Part shown: positions 55,629-64,000 of the stretch, piece by piece
How positions within the stretch are numbered: position 1 is the stretch's first letter
Layout: every line of letters begins with the position of its first letter
From: Ogataea parapolymorpha DL-1
Taxonomy: Eukaryota > Ascomycota > Pichiomycetes > Pichiales > Pichiaceae
Reading direction: 5' to 3'
Length of the DNA stretch: 64,000 nt
Assembly: GCF_000187245.1 (NCBI RefSeq)
Contig: NC_027864.1
Coordinates: 682,001-746,000 of the forward strand
Notes under the pieces: model-generated
What the model was told of the DNA's origin: nothing
Database searches by the model: none
What the model saw: the letters and a program-made list of their open reading frames with translations, nothing else
Made by a program: the position numbers and the translations under genes

Positions 55629-57566
55629 ATGTCTTTTAGACAAGCAAAAAGATTTGGCCAAATCGGAGTCTGTTCAGCCTTAGCGCTGACTCTGGGAGGC
55701 CTTTATGTACAAACCGCACACAACGAGACGCTTGTGGACTACAAGAGCAAGTTTCCGCCCATCGTGACCGACGTAGAAAAGCCCCCCGCAAGAAAAGACT
55801 TGCTGGAAAAACTGGGGAAACCTATCAGCAGTCCGGCCGAAAATTTTTCCGCCAGGGATGCCACCTCCAAGTTTGACCTGATCATCGTCGGCGGAGGCGC
55901 TACGGGTACCGGTGCTGCCCTCGACGCTACTCTCCGCGGTTTGAATGTTTTGTTGGTCGAGAAGAATGATTTTGCCTCTGGAACATCGTCCAAATCCACC
56001 AAGATGGCTCACGGAGGTGTCCGGTACTTAGAAAAGGCTATTTTCCAGCTCTCCAAGGCCCAGCTTGACCTTGTCATTGAAGCCTTGAATGAGAGAGCCT
56101 CCATTTTAAACAACGCGCCTCATTTGGCTCACTGTCTTCCTATTGCCATTCCTGTTTACAAATACTGGCAAATGCCATACTTTTATGCTGGTTGCTTGCT
56201 GTATGACCTGTTTGCCGGTTCTCAGAACCTGAGATTTTCCTACATGATGACCAAGAACCGTCTGTTGGACAAACACCCACAACTGGACCCAGAAGGTCTT
56301 GTTGGTGGACTTGTTTACCACGACGGTCTGTTTAATGATTCTCGGATGAACGTTACTCTTGCCTTGACTGCCATCCACAATGGCGCCACTGTTTTGAACT
56401 ACATGGAGGTCAAGCAGATCTTGAAGAACGAGGAAGGAAAGAGCAAGGGTGTGCGCGTTGTCGACGCTGAGACCAATAATGAATACTTGGTTGCTGCCGA
56501 TGCCATCATCAGTGCTACGGGACCTTACTCTGACGCACTGTTGTCCATGGATGAGTCGCCATCCGGTCTACCAGACCCTGAGATTTTGAAACACCCGAAA
56601 ATGGTGGTTCCTTCTGGCGGTGTTCACATCGTTCTTCCAGAATGGTACTGTGCCAGAGACATGGGATTGCTCGACGCTTCGACATCCGACGGACGTGTGA
56701 TGTTCTTCTTGCCGTGGCAAGGAAAGGTTCTGGCAGGAACCACAGACGTTCCCCTAGACAAGATTCCAGAGAACCCTGTTGCTACAGAGGTTGAAATTAA
56801 TGATATTCTGAAAGAGCTGCAGCATTACGTTAAGTTCGAGGTTAAAAGAGAAGATGTCTTGAGTGCCTGGTGTGGTGTCAGACCGCTTGTCAGAGACCCT
56901 AAGAAGGTGCACGCAGGCAACATCAACTCCACCCAAGGACTTGTTAGAAACCACTTGATTTATCACTCGCCTAATGGACTGATTACCATCTCTGGTGGTA
57001 AATGGACTACTTATAGAGAAATGGCAGAGGAGGTCATCAACGAGGTCATCAAGGACACTCCCGAGTTCCAGACCAAACACCTGAAGCCTTGTTCCACCAG
57101 AAACCACAAGCTAGTTGGAGCCGTCAATTACGACGACTCTTTGTCTGCTAGATTGGCACAACTTTATAAACTGACGGACAAAATGGCCATCCATCTGGCC
57201 AGCAATTATGGAGACCGTGCTGCCATGATTATTGGTATGTTCAAGGACCCTCAGAATGCCGAGCCTTTGGGTCTGACCAACCCTCCAACTTATGCCAACT
57301 TCGATCATCCGTTCACTAGAGCAGAGCTACGTTACTCGATGACATATGAGTACGCCAGACGGCCTCTGGACTTTTTGGCCAGACGGTGTAGACTGGCCTT
57401 CTTGGACTCCAAGATGGCATTACAATGTGTTGACGAAGTTGCCGACATTATGGCCGAGGAGTACGGCTGGAGCAAGGAGCTTAAAAAACAATACATCGAC
57501 GAGGCAGTTCACTACATTGAACATATGGGATTGGAGCCAAACGCTGATCCATATGGAAAGTTATAA
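55629..57566 (+). CDS. GUT2: Mitochondrial FAD-dependent glycerol-3-phosphate dehydrogenase
   Basis: Gut2 oxidises glycerol-3-phosphate to dihydroxyacetone phosphate on the outer face of the inner mitochondrial membrane, feeding electrons to ubiquinone; it is central to glycerol use. The 645-aa protein begins MSFRQAKRFGQIG with a short hydrophobic anchor, and the FAD-binding Rossmann motif IVGGGATGTGAALDA lies near residue 85. The HGGVRYLEKA and SGGKWTTYREMAEE segments are typical of the family. The length agrees with yeast Gut2 (649). It converges with PCD1 over 17 bp. Confidence 0.96.
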   Translation: MSFRQAKRFGQIGVCSALALTLGGLYVQTAHNETLVDYKSKFPPIVTDVEKPPARKDLLEKLGKPISSPAENFSARDATSKFDLIIVGGGATGTGAALDATLRGLNVLLVEKNDFASGTSSKSTKMAHGGVRYLEKAIFQLSKAQLDLVIEALNERASILNNAPHLAHCLPIAIPVYKYWQMPYFYAGCLLYDLFAGSQNLRFSYMMTKNRLLDKHPQLDPEGLVGGLVYHDGLFNDSRMNVTLALTAIHNGATVLNYMEVKQILKNEEGKSKGVRVVDAETNNEYLVAADAIISATGPYSDALLSMDESPSGLPDPEILKHPKMVVPSGGVHIVLPEWYCARDMGLLDASTSDGRVMFFLPWQGKVLAGTTDVPLDKIPENPVATEVEINDILKELQHYVKFEVKREDVLSAWCGVRPLVRDPKKVHAGNINSTQGLVRNHLIYHSPNGLITISGGKWTTYREMAEEVINEVIKDTPEFQTKHLKPCSTRNHKLVGAVNYDDSLSARLAQLYKLTDKMAIHLASNYGDRAAMIIGMFKDPQNAEPLGLTNPPTYANFDHPFTRAELRYSMTYEYARRPLDFLARRCRLAFLDSKMALQCVDEVADIMAEEYGWSKELKKQYIDEAVHYIEHMGLEPNADPYGKL

Positions 57567-57583
57567 ATAAATGCGGCGGTTCG

Positions 57584-58792
57584 TTAGATAGTACTATATA
57601 AGTTTTTAAGATTGATGAATTCTTCTGAACTCATACATTCCTTGAATGAACATCCTTTCGTGTTGTTGATTAGTTTTTTCTCGAACTCAGAACGCTGCTT
57701 AGTTTGCATTTGGCCGTTCTGGATCAAGGCCCATATCAAATCCTCCTCTCCCAAAATATTATCGTAGTACTTCTCTCCGGTGTAGACGATCTCGGCAAGG
57801 TCGTGCAGTATATTGGCCGTCAGTCCCCAGCAGTTTCGCGTGCGCACGCCAAACTCGTGGTCCTCCTGGGTCTCGTCCTCACTTTCGGACGACAAATCCT
57901 GGATTTCTTCCAGCCATCTCACCTCGTTGTCGTTGTGAATAGGAAAGATGAACGACCGTAAGTTCCATGGAATACCGGCCCATTTGGTCTTGATGTATGA
58001 CTGTTTGAGACACTCCTTGAGCTCGTATCTGCGTGGTTTAGGCTGCAAGAAGTCCTTCAGAGGCACGCTGAAGATTGACGACGACTCTCCCGGATTGAGC
58101 ATGATGTTGCCGATGTGCTGATCTTCGATGCTACCTAGCTTGGACTCGCTCCAGTTAATAAACGCTACGCAAGGTGACACTCCCAGCAGTGTCCTTGCGA
58201 GATACGTGGGCATCACCTTGAGTTCCTCGACCTCATACCCAAACTTCTCTTTCAAGAACCGGTTGTCGCGGTGGATTCCAATCTCTTCCTCAGCCTCTCT
58301 GCGAGAACACTGAAACTCAGACTCCAACGGATAGTCGACTTTGCCACCAGGAAGAGAGATGTGTCCTGAAAAGTTTCTGAGCTTGTGCGATCTCTTTGTC
58401 AGGATCACACGCAATTCACCCTGTCTGCCCAGAAACAAAAGAACAAGAACTGACGACCTTCTCACTGCTGGCAAGCGATGCCAGACAGAGACCTGGGACC
58501 CGGCATAGAACCGGGGCTGGTAGTTCTGTAAATTAATTAAATATCGTGACTCCATCCTGTGGCTGTTCACGAGTTTGGCAAATCTATGATCCAGATCGTG
58601 GCCCACTTGTGGAGGGTTCGGGATCTGGTATCTCAAAAATGAAAGGCTATTGTGTAGACGCTGTAGAAGCTTGTTTTGCAAGACGACAGTGTTGTTGACT
58701 GTGTTTGCAGCAATGGGGGATGCAGATGAATAATTTATAAAGGTTGAAGTGATTAGGTTATGTGTGGCCTTGAAATTCTGATAGTAATTCAT
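57584..58792 (-). CDS. PCD1: Peroxisomal Nudix CoA diphosphatase Pcd1
   Basis: Pcd1 hydrolyses CoA, preferring oxidised CoA, and also 8-oxo-dGTP. The Nudix box spans LPGGKVDYPLES and then RREAEEEIGI (near residue 165), with the extra residue of the CoA-specific subfamily; the catalytic Glu pair is present. The surrounding LTKRSHKLRNFSGHIS matches the CoA diphosphatase motif. At 402 aa it is longer than yeast Pcd1 (340), mainly because of the N-terminal 90 residues. No peroxisomal C-terminal signal is seen (it ends STI), so targeting is uncertain. The start is the ATG at 58792. Confidence 0.82.
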   Translation of the reverse strand: MNYYQNFKATHNLITSTFINYSSASPIAANTVNNTVVLQNKLLQRLHNSLSFLRYQIPNPPQVGHDLDHRFAKLVNSHRMESRYLINLQNYQPRFYAGSQVSVWHRLPAVRRSSVLVLLFLGRQGELRVILTKRSHKLRNFSGHISLPGGKVDYPLESEFQCSRREAEEEIGIHRDNRFLKEKFGYEVEELKVMPTYLARTLLGVSPCVAFINWSESKLGSIEDQHIGNIMLNPGESSSIFSVPLKDFLQPKPRRYELKECLKQSYIKTKWAGIPWNLRSFIFPIHNDNEVRWLEEIQDLSSESEDETQEDHEFGVRTRNCWGLTANILHDLAEIVYTGEKYYDNILGEEDLIWALIQNGQMQTKQRSEFEKKLINNTKGCSFKECMSSEEFINLKNLYSTI

Positions 58793-59028
58793 AGCGACGG
58801 GTCGATCGACGGCTGTTATTTTATTAATTTGCTGGGAAAACAGCAGTATGCAACATCAACAGCATAATTTAAACGTGTTTGGCTTCTTTATATACATGGC
58901 GCTATGTGAAAGCCCCTTTTGTGAGCAGAAATCCCCTCCCCTACGCAGAAAATGTTGAACCAAAACAACATGAGGGGACTGCAATAAACATTGGTGCAAG
59001 GGTGTAAAATAGGCGGAAAAAAAACCAC

Positions 59029-60513
59029 TCAGTCGACCTTGGCCTCGGCAAGACTGTGTAGCGTCGAAATGTTGTTGCTGAACTGTTTCCCTTTTTTGGT
59101 AAGCTTTTTCAGCTTGTTCTTGACCACCATGACTGGCACTGTGCTCTTGCGCACCAGATGGTTCGAAAGCGACCCCAGTAGCACTCCCTTTATGGCCGAG
59201 GTGCCGCGGGAGCCGACGATTACCAGTGTTGGCGAGATATGTTTTATAACTTCCACCATGAAATGGCGTGGGATTGGGTGGTGGCACGACTCGATCACAA
59301 TGTGGACTTGCAATTTGGTGAGTTTGAGCAAATCTAGCGTCTCGCGCGTGATTTCCTCAACGTTCTGGATGCGTAGCTTTTCCCGAGCAGCTTTCGACAG
59401 CTTCTCTTCCTTGGTCTCAGATTGGTGTGGACCGTTAGGTTGGATACCGTTTAGATTCATTGACGAATAATCATCATCCTCAATCACATTTAAAATGTAT
59501 AGCACAGACCCATCCACCAGGACGGTGCCGATACACCATTCCAAAGCGTATTTCGATTCCTCAGAAAAGTCCATGCACAACACAAACATTTGAGGAGCCT
59601 CTCTGCCGTCCTTTCTGGAGAGTTCAAAGAATTTTCCTCTCGTGATGGTTCGAATAGCCATTTGGTTACTGAGGATGGATTCGATCTCTGACACAACCAC
59701 ATGCTCATTCAGGGTGCGAGCCAACTCTGTGTCGGCTTTTTCCTCCACATCGCTTGTGTAAGGCACCGAAAAGCCGTCTGTAGCAGAAAAAAATTCGGGC
59801 GAGACGAGCTTCTTCTTGTAGATGGCATACTCCTGCAATTTCTCTTTGCGTCCCGTGTTGTCCTGGTAGAATTTTTCTGGGTCATAGTGGATGTGCGTAC
59901 CAACCTTCTTGGCATCCTCCTCGATCTTTTCCAGAAACTCATGAGGGACCTGGCGCCCAATGGATTTGGCGTTAGCCAAAGCCCGTTCCGCTGCCAGCAG
60001 CTCGTCAAGCTTCTCGGCCTGAATGGCATCTTTCACGAGCTTGCGGTTATTGATCTTGCTCAACTCGTCTTTGGACGTCATCTTGCGACCAAAACTGTGT
60101 TTATCATCCAGCACTTCATCAGGTGAATAGGACGCATAGTTCGGAAGTACTTTACCACCGTCATCGACTTCGAATTCAGAGTCTGTATCGCTTATTTGCT
60201 CCTCATCGCTGCTGGAAGCATTATCCAGACCTTCCAGCTCGTCCTCACTTTCGTTCACCCGTGACCCAGAAGGCGACCGCAGTCTTTCGGACGGATCGTG
60301 TGCAGTAATTGCATATTTTGCGTCAGGGTCCTTTGAGCTGGAACGACTCAGGGACCTCCTGACACTGGACAGGCCCCTCGAATGTGCGCGCTGCGCACCG
60401 GGGGATGTGTCCCTTCCGCGGCCCCTCATTGTTCCGGAATTTCCGGCTTTCTGGCGCTCTAAAATTTGCGCAATTAATTGACGTTCTTCCTCCAATGCTC
60501 CTTCCAGCGACAT
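59029..60513 (-). CDS. Universal stress protein domain protein
   Basis: A 494-aa protein with a long Ser/Arg/Asp-rich disordered N terminus, a helical middle (about 170-250), and a USP domain at the C terminus (about 305-475). The nucleotide-binding signature is intact as GSRGTSAIKGVLLGSLSNHL (G-x2-G-x9-GS pattern). The start of the domain is FVLCMDFSEESKYALEW. Fungal USP proteins of this layout occur in most Ascomycetes, but their function is largely unknown. The start is the ATG at 60513, only 31 bp from the MCH1 ATG at 60545 on the other strand. Confidence 0.85.
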   Translation of the reverse strand: MSLEGALEEERQLIAQILERQKAGNSGTMRGRGRDTSPGAQRAHSRGLSSVRRSLSRSSSKDPDAKYAITAHDPSERLRSPSGSRVNESEDELEGLDNASSSDEEQISDTDSEFEVDDGGKVLPNYASYSPDEVLDDKHSFGRKMTSKDELSKINNRKLVKDAIQAEKLDELLAAERALANAKSIGRQVPHEFLEKIEEDAKKVGTHIHYDPEKFYQDNTGRKEKLQEYAIYKKKLVSPEFFSATDGFSVPYTSDVEEKADTELARTLNEHVVVSEIESILSNQMAIRTITRGKFFELSRKDGREAPQMFVLCMDFSEESKYALEWCIGTVLVDGSVLYILNVIEDDDYSSMNLNGIQPNGPHQSETKEEKLSKAAREKLRIQNVEEITRETLDLLKLTKLQVHIVIESCHHPIPRHFMVEVIKHISPTLVIVGSRGTSAIKGVLLGSLSNHLVRKSTVPVMVVKNKLKKLTKKGKQFSNNISTLHSLAEAKVD

Positions 60514-60544
60514 GGCTTAGATAAATAAAATAAATATACGATAA

Positions 60545-62083
60545 ATGCTGTCAAGAAAAATTACCTCGTCGCGTCGATCGGTGCCCGCGTCGATTTATTA
60601 TTGCTTATCGGTCCCCCGATCACGATTTGTGCTCCATGGCGACAGAAAAACTTTTGTCCCTCTATTTGCTTTTCCCATGAGACCTCATGTGCGCTCCTAC
60701 ACTCTGGCCTTTGGGCTCTCCTTGGTCGGCTCGTTGTCCTTGGGTGTGCTGGCACTTTTCTCTATATTCACGCAGCCTTTGCAGAGTCGGCTACGATACC
60801 CGCAATCGACCATCAACAGCATCATAATCGCCCAAACCTTGGGTCTGAATGGATTCACACCCCTTTGTGGGCTCCTCGCCGATCTCAAAGGGCCCTGGAT
60901 CCTTAGTCTGTTGGCGCTCGCTTGCTATCTACTGGGATTCTCCTCCGTTCTCTTTATATACCAGAACGAGGTGCTTGATCCCGTCCCCGTGTACATCAGT
61001 TTCTTTCTAATTGGGTGTGCTCACACGTGTCTTCTGTTTAGCTGCTTGCTCAACTGTGCGCGTTCCCTCGGAAAATATTATACAACACTCGCTATCGGCA
61101 CGCCAAACCTGATGATTGCCTTTTCCACATTCCTCGAGATCCACATGCTGCAAAACTGGTTTGACGAATCAGACCCGACTAAGGCATTCCAGCAGAAATT
61201 ACGGTTCTTTATGAGCACGCTTTGCGCAAGCAGCATTTTTGCATTTCTGGGTTGCAAGATTACCGACCGAACGGAAAAAAACGAGCACGAAATAGAGCAT
61301 TTCAGCAGCTTCAACGCGTCTCCCTTACTTTCAGGAGGCAGTGCGGTCTTAGGCTCCCACTCACCAAAGGCTGCCATTCCTACAGAAGACCTCGAATACG
61401 TGCAACTGGACGACCAGATGTCTGCCTCCAGTGTCACCTATAAGCACAAAATCACTCGTTTTCTCAAAGATCCGCTGATGTACCCTCTAAACATGGCATT
61501 TTTCATGGCCGTTGGTGCAACAGAGTTCTTTCTGACGAACCTCAGCTCAATCCTGTCGTCTCTGGACCAGAACACGCTAGACTACAATCTGCAGCTCTAC
61601 TCCATCACCTCGACGGTAATTAGGTTCGTGATTATGGTGGCCACCGATCAGGTCTGCGCAAAATACGGCATCTCTCGTCTGAGCATTCTCGCAAGCTTGA
61701 TAGTTATGTGCGGATTGGGCCATGTGTACCTGTCCAGCTGGCCCATCGCTGGACTGCACATCAACGTCATTGTGATGCTCAACGCCATTCTCAATTCAGG
61801 CCTCTACACGCTTTTCCCGGCAGTGCTGGCGGCAGTCTATGGGTTTGAGATTTTAGGGACAACGTATGGGATCTTTTCATGCTGCTCCATTATCGGGAAC
61901 ATGCTGCTCAACCTGGTCTACGGCGTGGACTATACGCGCAACTGTGTGAATTCCACTGACAGCAACCTTGTCATCTGCTCCACATACACCTTCCTGTTGA
62001 GCGGAGTAGTGCTAACTGTTCTGGGGTCGCTGATCTACTGCTTGAAAAATAGATATCTTGCAAGGGCACACGAAAATTTCTAG
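60545..62083 (+). CDS. MCH1: Major facilitator transporter of the Mch1 type
   Basis: Mch1 is a vacuolar-membrane MFS protein of unknown substrate, named for monocarboxylate-transporter homology. The 512-aa sequence has about 12 hydrophobic segments with a hydrophilic loop in the middle (about 235-300, with SPLLSGGSAVLGSHS) between two sets of six. The second half, LKDPLMYPLNMAFFMAVGATEFF, matches the corresponding part of yeast Mch1. The first ATG adds 44 residues that read as an unlikely leader (SRKITSSRRS); the ATG at 60677 (MRPHVRSYTLAFG) would leave 163 bp of promoter and is a good alternative start. Confidence 0.75.
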   Translation: MLSRKITSSRRSVPASIYYCLSVPRSRFVLHGDRKTFVPLFAFPMRPHVRSYTLAFGLSLVGSLSLGVLALFSIFTQPLQSRLRYPQSTINSIIIAQTLGLNGFTPLCGLLADLKGPWILSLLALACYLLGFSSVLFIYQNEVLDPVPVYISFFLIGCAHTCLLFSCLLNCARSLGKYYTTLAIGTPNLMIAFSTFLEIHMLQNWFDESDPTKAFQQKLRFFMSTLCASSIFAFLGCKITDRTEKNEHEIEHFSSFNASPLLSGGSAVLGSHSPKAAIPTEDLEYVQLDDQMSASSVTYKHKITRFLKDPLMYPLNMAFFMAVGATEFFLTNLSSILSSLDQNTLDYNLQLYSITSTVIRFVIMVATDQVCAKYGISRLSILASLIVMCGLGHVYLSSWPIAGLHINVIVMLNAILNSGLYTLFPAVLAAVYGFEILGTTYGIFSCCSIIGNMLLNLVYGVDYTRNCVNSTDSNLVICSTYTFLLSGVVLTVLGSLIYCLKNRYLARAHENF

Positions 62084-62170
62084 GTCTGGGGTGTCTTTTC
62101 TTATTATAGATAGATGGAAATAATTAATAGAAAATAATTATTTTTCCCCCATCAATTAGGCTTATCGGCG

Positions 62171-62857
62171 ATGTCTCAAGGGGCAAGAGTGGTGCCAGAA
62201 GGGGTTCCCCTGTGGCAACCAGATGAAAGCGCGCGAGAGTGCCCCTTCTGTCATCGCAAATTTACGTTTTTCAACCGCAGACACCACTGCCGGAAGTGTG
62301 GCCGCGTGGTCTGTGGCGACTGCTCTTCTGTGTTTACGTGCTACTTGCCCAACACCTACGTTGTATCGCCGCAGTCCCAGATGTTTCTGGAAACCCCCCA
62401 CGTACCGCACAGAACGTGCGACGAGTGCGCTGCAGAGCTGGAAAGACTGGGCCACAGGAGCGAGCCGATCGACATGATCAAGAGTTCGTCCGCTAGAGAA
62501 AACACCTTAGACCTGGATAACGACGAAAACCTGTGTCCTGTGTGCAACATCGATCTGTCAGACGAGACAGATGCTGGCCGCGAACAACACATCAACAACT
62601 GCTTGCACTTTTTGGAGTTCACTGGCTCGCCGGACTCTAAGAGACAAACTAATAGAATGCTGGTATACACGCTGGACGCCAACGTTCGAGTCAACGAGGA
62701 TAATGAGTGTGTCATTTGCTTTGAGGAGTTCCACGCGGGGGACAAGGTTGGCAGACTAGAGTGTTTGTGCTGTTTCCATTACAAATGCATAAAGGACTGG
62801 ATTAACCGTAAAGGTGCGTGTGAATGTCCTGTGCATGCCGTGGCTGTGGCCGTGTAG
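62171..62857 (+). CDS. PIB1: FYVE-RING ubiquitin ligase Pib1
   Basis: Pib1 is an endosomal/vacuolar ubiquitin ligase that binds phosphatidylinositol 3-phosphate. The 228-aa product opens with WQPDESARECPFCHRKF, then the FYVE core RRHHCRKCGR that contacts the phosphoinositide (residues about 20-90). A RING domain fills the C terminus (ECVICFEEF, then CFHYKCIKDWI, residues about 178-225). The order and spacing match yeast Pib1 (286 aa). A middle CPVCNIDLSD-x-H segment may bind a further zinc. Confidence 0.9.
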   Translation: MSQGARVVPEGVPLWQPDESARECPFCHRKFTFFNRRHHCRKCGRVVCGDCSSVFTCYLPNTYVVSPQSQMFLETPHVPHRTCDECAAELERLGHRSEPIDMIKSSSARENTLDLDNDENLCPVCNIDLSDETDAGREQHINNCLHFLEFTGSPDSKRQTNRMLVYTLDANVRVNEDNECVICFEEFHAGDKVGRLECLCCFHYKCIKDWINRKGACECPVHAVAVAV

Positions 62858-62924
62858 ACGAGCGTTATGAGGTTATGGAAGGTTAACGGGTAATTTAATG
62901 GTATTTAAGAAATGTGTAGCTTTT

Positions 62925-62953
62925 GACGATCTTTCGACGATCTTTTGGCGATC
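62925..62953 (+). repeat. Three GACGATC/GGCGATC copies at 11-bp spacing
   Basis: GACGATC occurs at 62925 and 62936 and the variant GGCGATC at 62947, each 11 bp from the last and separated by T-rich spacers. It lies 68 bp after the PIB1 stop and 500 bp upstream of the GIC-type gene. Confidence 0.6.
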
Positions 62954-63418
62954 ATCTGATGGTTCTAGCCAGGAACCAGTACATTAACCTGAAAATAAAG
63001 TAATTTTCTATTGTTTTCCGGTGACTTTGGTGCGTCAAACCGCCGTTATCCCTTTAGGCTCCTTATTAGACTCCCCATTTGGATTATTTCCTAATTAAGA
63101 AAAACCACACGTAGGTTTTTTTTGCAAACGCCCGGCCAACGGTGCTCCAAGTCTGCTACAAACTTGTGACAAGTTTGGAACCACACTTTGTGGGCCATGA
63201 TGTTACGCGTGTCAGCATCCTGTACGTGTAGCAGGCCTGTTTTACTTCTGTCACACCGCCTATTTCGCGGAACCCGCGGGTAATCTCTCCTATCAGGCCC
63301 CAATTTTCAGCCATTGTGCCCAACAAAAATTTTATTGTCCTCTATTGTACGCATCCCTGCTCCTATCTTTTTTTTCACTCCTTTGGAGAAAGCGCGCCGT
63401 GCTGACTGCTCACATAGA

Positions 63419-63425
63419 TATAAAG
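63419..63425 (+). promoter_or_regulatory. TATA box of the GIC-type gene
   Basis: TATAAAG ends 27 nt before the ATG at 63453. Confidence 0.55.
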
Positions 63426-63452
63426 CACTAAAACGCCTCTTCTCAGCTTTTC

Positions 63453-64000
63453 ATGTCTCGCTCTCCAAAATTAGAGTCGCTGTGGCTGGACGAGCCTTCC
63501 ACGAGGAAGAAGGACAAGGTCCTTCGCGTCCTTCAAACCAAGAGCGCACAAATCCTCCATTACTTTGACCTTGAGCCTGACTTTGCAAAGGGCCGCAAAA
63601 AATCTCCTTTGATGATCAGCACGCCGTTTGGTTTCAACCACATGTCTCATCTCAGTGAGAAAGACGCGTTTGGTCTGGACAAGGCGTTCAAGGAGGCAGA
63701 CTTAAGCTTGCTGCCAAAAGTGCTGAAAACAGCTCCAGAACGGTCTCCACCGTGTCTGGCCGTGTCGTCCTTCAGAACCTCGCCAAACACGGTCGGCAAC
63801 ATAGAACCAGAATCGCGTCCATCATCCAGACACTTTAGAGTGAACTCCACGTCCTCTACCTCACAGCTTCTGAGCAGAGCCAACTCCACGTTCACTCGCT
63901 CCACCTCGATATCCACCCTCAGCTCACTGGCGCCCTCTATCCAGGAAAGCCCAATGAGAATGCTTAAACACAACGACAGACTGCCATCTATTCCTCAGGA
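63453..64000 (+). CDS. GIC1: CRIB-domain Cdc42 effector of the Gic1/Gic2 type, 3' end cut by the window
   Basis: Gic1 and Gic2 are Cdc42 effectors that help polarise the cytoskeleton and recruit septins at bud emergence. The frame runs open from the ATG at 63453 to the window end (182 codons). The CRIB motif ISTPFGFNHMSHLS is at residues 55-68, with I55, S56, P58, F61, H63 and H66 at the diagnostic positions. A WLDEPS box upstream (residues 11-16) fits the N terminus of Gic proteins. The rest is Ser/Thr/Pro-rich. I cannot distinguish GIC1 from GIC2. The TATA box lies 27 nt upstream. Confidence 0.82.
   Translation, partial: MSRSPKLESLWLDEPSTRKKDKVLRVLQTKSAQILHYFDLEPDFAKGRKKSPLMISTPFGFNHMSHLSEKDAFGLDKAFKEADLSLLPKVLKTAPERSPPCLAVSSFRTSPNTVGNIEPESRPSSRHFRVNSTSSTSQLLSRANSTFTRSTSISTLSSLAPSIQESPMRMLKHNDRLPSIPQ

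Larger units (their letters stand above)
62858..63452. other. PIB1-GIC intergenic region
   Basis: This 595-bp region holds the GACGATC repeats near its left end and a TATA box near the right; otherwise I see no gene. There is a short CGCGG/CCGCG inverted repeat within 63260-63290. Confidence 0.6.

Noticed and set aside
58856..59287. 143-codon minus-strand ORF under the USP gene end
   Set aside because: It overlaps the certain USP gene in another frame and has no protein-like composition.

Overview
This 64 kb window is nuclear chromosomal DNA of a budding yeast. Gene density is very high: about 40 protein genes, most of them intron-free orthologues of Saccharomyces cerevisiae genes, alternating on both strands with intergenic gaps of 0-300 bp. 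CTG encodes leucine at conserved positions (for example the Lys-Leu-Leu-Met stretch at the UBC8 splice junction), so this is not a CUG-Ser yeast. Moderate GC content, protein divergence and compactness suggest a Pichiaceae yeast such as Ogataea/Hansenula; that placement is inference. I found no tRNA, rRNA, transposon, centromere or CRISPR.

Layout. 1-7.7 kb: 5'-truncated BUD3 (Cdc42 GEF), RMT2 and the golgin IMH1. 7.8-16.3 kb: mitochondrial seryl-tRNA synthetase DIA4, an arrestin-like PPxY protein, the repair genes RAD7 and RAD23 on either side of the splicing gene PRP39, and UTR4 (methionine salvage). 16.4-24.1 kb is the most unusual part: a protein with five Cys4 modules, an unrecognised 189-residue protein, a secreted CFEM protein divergent from an AIM14-like haem/FAD reductase, then a 1.36 kb intergenic region with repeats in front of a transcription factor combining a bacterial-type Ada metal-binding domain with an AraC-type helix-turn-helix. 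24.1-29.5 kb: UBC8 with two 34-nt introns, a small unknown, MAK31, glycogen synthase and MLH3. 29.5-37.5 kb: adenylate cyclase CYR1 divergent from LST4. 37.5-47.1 kb: GUF1, SMD2, an MCUR1-like protein, ECI1, PUT2, a USP-fold protein with an apparent frameshift, and SSZ1. 47.2-64 kb: a GPI-anchored wall protein, CTK1, mitofissin ATG44 (a third 34-nt intron), BAS1, a rhodanese-type deubiquitinase, RRP4, GUT2, PCD1, a second USP protein, MCH1, PIB1 and a 3'-truncated GIC-type Cdc42 effector.

Working together. Most neighbours are unrelated, as is usual in yeast. Possible functional neighbourhoods are the CFEM/AIM14 pair (haem or iron at the cell surface), PUT2 beside an MCUR1-family gene (proline catabolism), and RAD7 near RAD23 (nucleotide excision repair). 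The most notable genome-level signals are three introns of exactly 34 nt, and TATA boxes that end 27-34 nt before the start codon in five genes.
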